From positions 1,196,825-1,260,824 of the forward strand of contig NW_008705565.1 in NCBI RefSeq assembly GCF_000186865.1: a DNA stretch of 64,000 nt, in the 5' to 3' direction. A program made the position numbers and the translations under genes. Source of the DNA: Aureococcus anophagefferens (lineage: Eukaryota; Sar; Pelagophyceae; Pelagomonadales; Pelagomonadaceae). Positions 42,887 through 49,850 of the stretch are shown here, in pieces. The notes beneath the pieces were generated by a model that worked only from the letters and a program-made list of their open reading frames with translations, searched no databases and was not told where the DNA came from. How positions within the stretch are numbered: position 1 is the first letter of the stretch; every line of letters starts with the position of its first letter.

Positions 42887-45580
42887 TTAGAGACCGCCCC
42901 AGGCGAAGGCGGGGAAGGCGTCGACGTCGTTGAGCTCGATCTGCGCGACGGCCTCGCCGTCCGGGCAGCCGTCGGGGGACAGGGGGCAGCTCTTGAGGAC
43001 CGCGTTCGCGGAGAACGTGTAGACGTGGTCGCCGCGCTGCAAGACGCGGTCGATCTCGAGGCCCGACTGGGCCGCGGTCTTGGCGCGCTTCGACCAGGAG
43101 CCCGAGTAGGTCGAGCCCGAGCCCTCCTCGTAGACGTACTCGGACCACCAGTCGGCGTCGTCGTCGTCGGGCAGGTCGGGCACGTAGGCGTCGTCGTCCG
43201 GGCAGCCCCAGTTGCAGACCCACTCGGGCTCGAAGTAGCCGTCCGGGAGGTGCGTGACCTCCGCGAGGAGCTCGAGGCCCGCGCCCGCGGCGCCGAAGAG
43301 CGCCACCCCCTGGAAGACCGTGGGCGCGGGCCGCCAGACGTCGATGTCGTCGTCGTCGTCCTCCGCCTTCGCGAGCGGGAACGCGACGACCTTGTCGTCG
43401 GGCCAGCACTGGAACGCGTGGTGGTCGTCGAGCGCCGGCGACTGCGTGCCCCGGTCGCCGATGATGGCCACGCCGTCGCGCTCGGGCTTGAGCTCGTCGG
43501 AGACGTCGAAGAGCGACAGCTGCAGCCCCCGCTCGACGACCCAGCCCTCCTTGGTCAGCTCCGTGTCGCGGCCGAGGCCGATCAGGTGCGTCGCGTTGAG
43601 CTGGTGGAGGTACGCGGAGTAGCCCGGCACCTTGAGCTCCCCGAGGACTCTGGGCTCCGCGGGGTCGTCGAGCGCGATGACGAAGAGCGGGTCCGTCTCC
43701 ACGAAGGTCACGAGGTAGAGCCGCGTCGCCGTGAAGCGCGCGGACTTGATGGACTCGCCGGGGGCTAGGCCGCCCACGGCGCCCACTGGCGCGCCGCCGG
43801 CGTCGAAGACGTAGACGCCGCTGGAGACGTCGCTGGTCCAGTCGTCGCCGTTGATCCGCGTCGTCGTCGCGACGCGGAAGTGGCCGTCGGCCTCGGACAT
43901 GGAGAACTGGTTGAGCACGCGGCCCGGCGCCTTGAAGCGCGTCTCAAAGGCCACGTCCATGCCGTCGAGCGCGAATTTCGACACGAAGGTCGTGTACGCG
44001 GCGTCGCCCGTCTGCCAGCCGTTCCAGCGCACCTGCGTGAGGTAGAGCGCCGTCGTCGACGCGTAGACGGCGGAGTCGCTCTTCGTGGCCACGGTAGTCG
44101 CTGCCAGCTCCGCGGACCGCGCCTCCTCCGGCGACGCGTGCGTGAACGCTAACACCGTCGTGTAGTCGCCGATGTCGTCGCCGAGGCCCGACGCGAAGTA
44201 GAGCTCGTCGCAGGCGCAGACGGGCACCATGGGGCCGACCTCGCCCGCGTTTGTGTGGACGCTCTCGTTCTTGGACGCGACGCCGTCGCGGAGTTCGCCG
44301 CCGACGATTCGTTCGTCGCGGTAGAGCGGCACGACGGATCTGGGCGCCTCGCCCCAGCTCGGGGTCCGCGACACGACGACGTAGGACGTGGAGCCGACGC
44401 GCCGCGCGGCGACGGGCGAGCCCTCGTGGATCTGGCGCCGGAGGAGTTTGGGCGTTGTCGGGTCCGACACGTCGAAGAGGAGCACGACGGCGCCGGCGCG
44501 CCGGAGGTCCCACCACCACCAGTAGGGAGCCGACCAGTCGCCCCAGAAGGTGTCGGCGTCGTCGACGTACTCGAGCCACGTGCGCCCGTAGACGAGGAGC
44601 ACGTCGCCGTCGACGAGCATGCCGTCGGGCTCCGTCACGAGGTCCCCGAACGGCACGGACCCGACGAGCCGCGGGCCCGCGCTGGCGTCCGAGTCGTCGA
44701 GCACGGAGAGCCGCCGCTCGCAGGGCGACCGGCCGGAGGCGTCCTCGTCGCCGACGACGGGCGCGGAGATGCGGTAGACGTAGTCGCCGACCGTCTTGAT
44801 GACGTCTGGCTCCTCGACGCCGGCTTCCTGCGTGTTCGTCCCCGAGAAGTCGCCCCGGTCGCCGCCCGGCGCGGGCGCGGGCGCCGGCGCCGGCGCGCCG
44901 TTCTCGGGGGCGCCCACGGCCATGGCGCCGTCGGAGAACGCGCCGCCGTCCATCTCGAGCGCGTCGCCGCCGAAGCCCTCGTCCCAGAAGAAGCCGCCGC
45001 TCGACGACCAGACGGTGCACTCGCTCTCGGCGACGCGCTCGAGCTCGCGCGACGAGTCATCCTCGTCGAGGCGGCGGCGGTCGGGCAGGACGAACTCCTC
45101 GAAGCCCCCGCCGCCGGACGACTCGCCGAACCACTTCGCGTCGCGCGCGCCGGCGACGGCGTCGCACGACCGAAACGTGTCCAGCGCGAAGGGCGCGCAC
45201 GTCGTCGCGCACGCCGCGACGGCGCCCTCCGTCGCGCAGCGCTTGGGCGTCTTCTTCTTCGCGACCCAGGCGCAGCCCCGCGTCTTCTTCTTGCCCTTCG
45301 CGCGCCACGACGCGTCGTCCTCGTTGAGGGCGACGACGGCGGCGACGCCCTGGCATTTTTTCGAGCACGTCGCCTTACACTTCTTCTTCGCCGCCGTTCC
45401 GTCCTCGTCTTCTTTCTTACACCGCTTCTCCGGCTTGTCCGCGACCCAGGCGCAGTCTTGTTTCTCGGATTTGGCCGCATGCCACTTTTTGTCTTTGCAT
45501 TTCTTCGCCCCGACCGCGGGGCGCGCCACGACGATCACACAGGCCACCGCGGCGACCCAGAGCGTGTGGAGGCGTCGCAT
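42887..45580 (-). CDS. Secreted beta-propeller-domain (PF09826-like) protein with Cys-rich repeats
   Basis: 897 residues. A signal peptide (MRRLHTLWVAAVACVIVVAR) precedes two Cys-rich motifs (QDCAWVADKPEKRCKKED ... CKATCSKKC; RGCAWVAKKKTPKRCATEG ... CATTC) of the ShK-like type frequent in stramenopile secreted proteins. After a low-complexity Pro/Ala stretch, FSGTNTQEAGVEEPDVIKT opens a beta-propeller family domain known mainly from archaea and bacteria. It continues with VYRISAPVV, repeated LxLFDVSDPxxPK-like blades and ends AQIELNDVDAFPAFAWGG. Extracellular; ligand unknown. The family's prokaryotic distribution hints at ancient transfer, an inference. Confidence 0.8.
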   Translation of the reverse strand: MRRLHTLWVAAVACVIVVARPAVGAKKCKDKKWHAAKSEKQDCAWVADKPEKRCKKEDEDGTAAKKKCKATCSKKCQGVAAVVALNEDDASWRAKGKKKTRGCAWVAKKKTPKRCATEGAVAACATTCAPFALDTFRSCDAVAGARDAKWFGESSGGGGFEEFVLPDRRRLDEDDSSRELERVAESECTVWSSSGGFFWDEGFGGDALEMDGGAFSDGAMAVGAPENGAPAPAPAPAPGGDRGDFSGTNTQEAGVEEPDVIKTVGDYVYRISAPVVGDEDASGRSPCERRLSVLDDSDASAGPRLVGSVPFGDLVTEPDGMLVDGDVLLVYGRTWLEYVDDADTFWGDWSAPYWWWWDLRRAGAVVLLFDVSDPTTPKLLRRQIHEGSPVAARRVGSTSYVVVSRTPSWGEAPRSVVPLYRDERIVGGELRDGVASKNESVHTNAGEVGPMVPVCACDELYFASGLGDDIGDYTTVLAFTHASPEEARSAELAATTVATKSDSAVYASTTALYLTQVRWNGWQTGDAAYTTFVSKFALDGMDVAFETRFKAPGRVLNQFSMSEADGHFRVATTTRINGDDWTSDVSSGVYVFDAGGAPVGAVGGLAPGESIKSARFTATRLYLVTFVETDPLFVIALDDPAEPRVLGELKVPGYSAYLHQLNATHLIGLGRDTELTKEGWVVERGLQLSLFDVSDELKPERDGVAIIGDRGTQSPALDDHHAFQCWPDDKVVAFPLAKAEDDDDDIDVWRPAPTVFQGVALFGAAGAGLELLAEVTHLPDGYFEPEWVCNWGCPDDDAYVPDLPDDDDADWWSEYVYEEGSGSTYSGSWSKRAKTAAQSGLEIDRVLQRGDHVYTFSANAVLKSCPLSPDGCPDGEAVAQIELNDVDAFPAFAWGGL

Positions 45581-45889
45581 GGCGCGGTGGAGGGGGCGTG
45601 TGCGAGCGACGAAGAGCGACAGCTGGGAGGTGTCACTCAGGCGCTCCACAACTAAGTAACTTAGTTACTTGCAAGTTTTTCTGCCCGGGGTCCGCTGCCC
45701 GGCCACGTGTGACGCCTCGTGTGAGCCGACCGAGGCTCGACCGTCGCATGGCCGCCTCTCCCCGCCGTTCTCCCTCCCTTCGATTCCTCCCTGTGCCGCG
45801 GCTAACTGGCACGGCCGTCGGCCTCGGACGTCGTCGGCGCGCGTCCGCGGGCGATCGACTCCAAAAATAACCTTACCTCCGAGCACGCC

Positions 45890-47182
45890 TCACGCGTTCC
45901 CCGCCTTGGCCGCCTGCTTCGCCAGCCCCCGCAGGCTCTTCGTCACGGAGCCGTAGCAGACGAGCCTGTCGGTCCGCGCGCACCGCGCCTTGACGTCGAC
46001 CGTCACCAAACGGCCGCCGCGCTTCGCCGCCGTCGCGGTCCACCGGAGGATCGCGCCGACCTTCGCCGGCGCCGCGTAGTGGACGTCGAGCGCCACGGCG
46101 ACGCCGCACTCGTAGGCGTCGCCCATGGCGACGACGGCCGAGCCCAGGACGTCGACGAGCGACGCCGCGCAGCCGCCGTGGAGCGCGCCGAAGGAGTTGC
46201 CGTGGGCCTTGGTGACCTCCATGCCCCACTCGACGGGGTGGGCGTCGTCGACGTAGGGCTTCGTGAGCGTCAGCGCCCCGGCCAGGTGGCGGTCCCAGCC
46301 CTGGAACGCGTACGTGCCGTCGCCGAAGTGCGCGAAGTAGGCGCGCTTGCCCGCGTCGTCGCGGCCGAGGCCCGTGTCCGGCTCGACGGCCGTCTTTTCG
46401 AACGCCGCGGGTTTTGTCGACAGGTCGCGGCCGGCGACCTGGCCGCGGCGCAGGGCCAGGCGGAGGCAGGCCGTCGCGACGGCCGGCCGGAGCGCGAGCG
46501 CGGCGGCGGCGATCGCCGGCGCGGCGACGTGCTTCACGTGGCACGCGCGCGCCATGACCGCGCCGTCGCGCTCGCGCCGCAGCACGCACTCCGTGAAGGC
46601 GAGCGTGCGGCCGGCCCGGAGCACCGTCGCCTCCGCGAGGACGGCGTCGCCGGGGCCGCAGCCCGCGAGGTAGGTCGCGTCGAGGCTCACGGACGCGCCG
46701 GGGAAGCCGCCGCGGCCGACGAGCGCGACGGTCGTGGCCACGTCGACGAGGGACGCGATGGCGCCGCCGTGCATGGACGCGAGGAAGTTGCTCCGGCTCG
46801 CGTCGAGCGCCGTCCGCAGCACGACGCCGTCGCGCGAGACCCGCTCGACGGTCGTGCCCGCGCCGACGTTGTAGGCCGCGCCGCCGCGCGCGACGGCGAG
46901 CGTGGCCTCGGCCCACTCGCGCCGCGTCCTCTCGTCGAAGGTTGTTCTTGCGGGCCAGAGCCAGCCCGCGAATTCGACGACCGCGGCCGCGGCGGCCCAG
47001 GCGGCCCGGGGCTCGCCGCGGAGCAGCTTGAGCGCCGCGACGGCCGCGGCGCCGTGGCGACCCAGCAGGCGCGACGCCTTCGAGAGCGCATAGGAGCCGA
47101 TGATGATCGATGCGACTTGCGCTGGCTTGGACGTCGCAAACGCTGCGGAGACGCAGTCGGAGAGGGCAGAGAGGGCCTCCAT
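45890..47182 (-). CDS. Double-hotdog acyl-CoA thioesterase-like protein
   Basis: 430 residues. Two PaaI/ACOT13-type hotdog domains in tandem: NFLASMHGGAIASLVDVATT (first, ~130-240) and NSFGALHGGCAASLVDVLGS (second, ~310-415), each with the HGG catalytic motif and a following VSLDATYLAG / VALDVHYAAP strand. The N-terminus (SIIIGSYALSKASRLLGRHG) may be a membrane or targeting helix. Predicted to hydrolyse acyl-CoA thioesters. Fusing two hotdog units in one chain makes a pseudo-dimer. Divergent from the MsrA gene (284 bp). Confidence 0.82.
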   Translation of the reverse strand: MEALSALSDCVSAAFATSKPAQVASIIIGSYALSKASRLLGRHGAAAVAALKLLRGEPRAAWAAAAAVVEFAGWLWPARTTFDERTRREWAEATLAVARGGAAYNVGAGTTVERVSRDGVVLRTALDASRSNFLASMHGGAIASLVDVATTVALVGRGGFPGASVSLDATYLAGCGPGDAVLAEATVLRAGRTLAFTECVLRRERDGAVMARACHVKHVAAPAIAAAALALRPAVATACLRLALRRGQVAGRDLSTKPAAFEKTAVEPDTGLGRDDAGKRAYFAHFGDGTYAFQGWDRHLAGALTLTKPYVDDAHPVEWGMEVTKAHGNSFGALHGGCAASLVDVLGSAVVAMGDAYECGVAVALDVHYAAPAKVGAILRWTATAAKRGGRLVTVDVKARCARTDRLVCYGSVTKSLRGLAKQAAKAGNA

Positions 47183-47466
47183 TCGGAGCGAGCGTCAACA
47201 AATTTTCTTGCAGCAGGCTTATCAGCCACGTCAAGCAGGATGGCCGCTCGAGTACGACACCGCTGCGTCCGCCAACACATTCCTGAGAGCCGATGCATCG
47301 CCCAAGAGCGCCGGTAAGCTGCCGAATCGTTCGAGAAGCGAAAAAAATGTGAGAGAACCGAAATCGAGAACGCCCTGGACAACAGCATCGGAGAGCCTGC
47401 GCAGAGACGCATAGCTCTGCAAGAAGTATCAAGACGCAAAAGAGCGCATCCCTATCGCGCGCAGAG
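47183..47466. promoter_or_regulatory. Divergent promoter region, thioesterase / selenoprotein MsrA
   Basis: AT-richer than the surroundings. It has GCGCAGAGACGCAT (47401) echoed by GCGCAGAGATGCAT (47460), the second copy including the MsrA start ATG. No gene assigned; minus-strand open frames here lack domain support. Confidence 0.35.
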
Positions 47467-48024
47467 ATGCATCGATCGAAAGAGTACCAAAGGAATTCGC
47501 CGCAGGTCGCGCTGCTCCTCGCGGCGGGCGCGTCGGCGCTGAAGACGCCGTGCCCGCTCTACGCGCCGACGTCGCCGCGCGTCTGCACGCTCGCCATGGG
47601 CTGATTCTGGCACCCGCAGGGCTCCTTCGACGCCCTGGCGGGCGTCGAGAAGACCCTCGTGGGCTACACGGGCGGCGACGACTTCGAGCCGACGTACCAG
47701 CGCATCGGCGACCACACGGAGGCCATGCTCGTCGAGTTCGACGAGTCGCTCGCGTTCGAGGATTTGCTGGTCAAGTTCTGGGAGGAGCACACGCCCATGG
47801 TCGGGAGCCGCCAGTACCGATCAGCGGTGTTCTTCCACGACGACGCGCAGCGGGACGCCGCGGAGTCCATGAAGGCCGCGCTCATCGCCGACGGCAAGAA
47901 ATGGGTCAAGAACACGGCCGTCGAGCCGGCCAAGGACTTCTGGCAGGCCGAGGAGTACCACCAAAAGTACCTCGCGAAGATGCTCACGCCGCGGTACTAC
48001 TCCGGCGAGGACCGATACGCGTAG
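47467..48024 (+). CDS. MSRA: Peptide-methionine (S)-S-oxide reductase, selenoprotein (TGA = Sec)
   Basis: The frame from ATG 47467 to TAG 48022-48024 is open except for one TGA at 47602-47604. This TGA sits exactly where MsrA has its catalytic Cys: AMG-U-FWHPQGSF corresponds to GCFWxxE. The rest is clear MsrA: GVEKTLVGYTGG, HTEAMLVEFDESLAFEDLL, KFWEEHTPM, SRQYRSAVFF and FWQAEEYHQKYL. The N-terminal ~40 residues (VALLLAAGASALKTPCPLYA) look like a targeting or signal sequence. Read with Sec the protein is 185 residues. MsrA reduces methionine sulfoxide. The motif's Glu is Gln here. A hairpin with SECIS features follows at 48081-48137. Selenoprotein MsrA is known in green algae; pelagophytes are selenoprotein-rich. 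Confidence 0.9.
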
Positions 48025-48080
48025 GGCGAGGACGCGTCACCGCCGTTCGCCCGCGCAGGTTCTACTAGGCCACCGACGTC

Positions 48081-48137
48081 GTCCGCCCCATGACGGTCGC
48101 GCGCGTCCGAAGCGCGCGACCCGACACACACGCGGAC
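48081..48137 (+). promoter_or_regulatory. SECIS-like element in the MsrA 3' UTR
   Basis: Helix I GTCCGC (48081-48086) pairs with GCGGAC (48132-48137). The internal loop holds ATGA (48090-48093) opposite CGA (48122-48124), the non-Watson-Crick quartet pattern. Helix II GGTCGCGCGC (48095-48104) pairs perfectly with GCGCGCGACC (48112-48121). The apical loop GTCCGAA contains AA, though on its 3' side rather than the usual 5' side. Position about 57 bp after the stop is right for a eukaryotic SECIS. Confidence 0.7.
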
Positions 48138-48235
48138 CATCGGGGACCCTAAGTGAGAGCCAGTCGGCGATCTTGGGGCGACCCCGACACACACGCGGAT
48201 CAGACGTACGTTAGAGCCAGTCGGCGATGGCCGCC
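48116..48235. repeat. 62-bp tandem duplication at the MsrA/CoaE convergent junction
   Basis: GCGACCCGACACACACGCGG at 48116 and GCGACCCCGACACACACGCG at 48178 each lead into GAGCCAGTCGGCGAT. The first copy contains the 3' arm of the SECIS-like hairpin; the second contains the last codons and TAA stop of the CoaE-HAD gene. So an ancestral shared 3' end was duplicated. Confidence 0.8.
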
Positions 48236-49650
48236 TCGACGTCCGCGAGCGTCGCGACGCGGCGGAAGCGGTCGTCGCCGTAGGCCGCGAGGCGCGCGAG
48301 CAGCTCCGGCTCGTCGGCCTCCGCGGCGAGCTTCGTGACGTGGACGGCGCGGCACCCGAAGTCGAGCGCCCCCAGGACGTCGTCGTGGAGCGAGTCGCCG
48401 ACGTGGACGAGGGCCTCCGGCGCGCAGCCCGCCGCGTGGCACGCGGCCACGAAGGGCGGCGTCGCCGGCTTCGACGCGCCGACGTCCGACGCCGTGAGCC
48501 AAAAGTCCAGCGCGTCGCCGAGGCGGCCCGCGCGGCCCGCGTTGCCGTTGGTCAGCGCGCCCACGCGCAGCCCGCGCGCGCGCAGCGCGGCGACGACCGG
48601 CAGCGCGTCGGCCTCGAGGAACTCGTCCGTCGCGTCCGTGCGCCGCTGCACGAAGTCGGCGACGAGCGCGTCCGCGTCCTCGTCGGCGTCGCCGTGGTGC
48701 GCCGCGAGCGCGCGGAACGCGACGCGGCGCCGCGCCGTGATGTCGTGCTTCAGCTCGGCCTCGACGTCGAGCTTGGGCCGCGCGGCCTCGAAGGCGTCCA
48801 TCTTCGCCTCGACGTCCGGCGCGAGCGCTTCGAAGGTCCTGGGCAGGTACTGCTCGCAGAGCTCGGGCCGCGCGTGGCGGATCTTCATGAGCGGCGGCAG
48901 CGTCGGCCAGAACGTGTTGTCGAGGTCGAAGGACACGGCCGTCGCGACGCCCGGCGGCCCCGCCGGCCCGGACCAGAGCGCGGCGAGGATCTTCGCCGTC
49001 GCGCCGCGCGCGCGCGCCTTGTCCCAGAAGGACGTGTCGACGACGCTGTCCGCGCGGGCCAGCCGGTCGCCGTCGTCGAGCTGGCGCGCCAGGATCGCGT
49101 CGAGCTTGCCCTCGGACATGCCCGGCCGCTTGAGCGCGCGGCGCCGCTGCTCCGCGGCGGAGCCGCAGGTCACGGCGAGCACGTGGTCGATGCCGCTCGC
49201 CCGGGCGCCGTCGCCGAGCGTCTCGAAGAGCAGCGGGATGTCGACGCCGACGAGCCACGCGCGCGCCGCGCGCGCGTCGGCGACGAAGGCCGTCCGGTCC
49301 GCGGCGACGAGCGGGTGCACGATGGCCTCCAGCGCTTGAAACGCCGCGCCGCGCTCCGCGTCGTCGAGCGCCTGGAGCAGCGCGGACAGCGCCGCGCGGT
49401 CGACGGCGCCCTCGGCCGAGATGACGCCCGCGCCGAAGCGGTCGCGGATCGCGGCGACCGCGGCGCCGCCGGACGCGTAGAGCCGGTGCACGGCCGCGTC
49501 GGCGTCGTGCACGGGCACGCCGTAGATGTCCCGCAGGAACGTCGTGCAGGTGCTCTTGCCCATGGCGATGCCGCCGGTGATGCCGACGCACTTTGTGAGC
49601 GCGGCGACCGTGCCGAACTGCGCCATCGTCGCGAGGAAGGACAGGCGCAT
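48211..49650 (-). CDS. Dephospho-CoA kinase fused to a HAD-superfamily phosphatase
   Basis: 479 residues from MRLSFLATMAQFGTVAALTK. Residues ~20-215 are CoaE (last step of CoA synthesis): VGITGGIAMGKSTCTTFLR is the P-loop, HDADAAVHRLY the substrate Asp region, DIPLLFET and VVDTSFW the later motifs. Residues ~225-479 are a HAD hydrolase: VSFDLDNTFWPTLPP (nucleophile Asp), VGALTNGN (motif II), GASKPATPPF (motif III Lys) and VHVGDSLHDDV (motif IV). One continuous exon joins them. The HAD part could act on a CoA-pathway phosphate; this is inference. Upstream in-frame residues to 49836 were excluded as GC-driven. Confidence 0.9.
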   Translation of the reverse strand: MRLSFLATMAQFGTVAALTKCVGITGGIAMGKSTCTTFLRDIYGVPVHDADAAVHRLYASGGAAVAAIRDRFGAGVISAEGAVDRAALSALLQALDDAERGAAFQALEAIVHPLVAADRTAFVADARAARAWLVGVDIPLLFETLGDGARASGIDHVLAVTCGSAAEQRRRALKRPGMSEGKLDAILARQLDDGDRLARADSVVDTSFWDKARARGATAKILAALWSGPAGPPGVATAVSFDLDNTFWPTLPPLMKIRHARPELCEQYLPRTFEALAPDVEAKMDAFEAARPKLDVEAELKHDITARRRVAFRALAAHHGDADEDADALVADFVQRRTDATDEFLEADALPVVAALRARGLRVGALTNGNAGRAGRLGDALDFWLTASDVGASKPATPPFVAACHAAGCAPEALVHVGDSLHDDVLGALDFGCRAVHVTKLAAEADEPELLARLAAYGDDRFRRVATLADVEAAIADWL

Positions 49651-49850
49651 GCGCGGCTGCAGCACGCGAACGACACCGGTGGGCCGGCGTCCACTCGCGC
49701 TGGCAACCCGCTCGCCGAATCGAACCGTGGAAACAACACACAGCTCGTTCGATCTTGTCGAGCTGCCGCCTCTCGTCAACGCGCCTCGCCGCGCCTCGCC
49801 TCTCGCCGTCGCGTCCCCGCCGTAACCGGCCGTCATATCCGCTATTAATT
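49651..49850. promoter_or_regulatory. Divergent promoter region, CoaE-HAD / C2 protein
   Basis: 200 bp between divergent ATGs. GCTATTAATT lies immediately before the plus-strand ATG at 49851; no other element is evident. Confidence 0.35.

Noticed and set aside
47659..48024. MsrA starting at an internal ATG (121 residues)
   Set aside because: It would lack the catalytic motif. The frame upstream is MsrA sequence interrupted only by the TGA at the active-site position.
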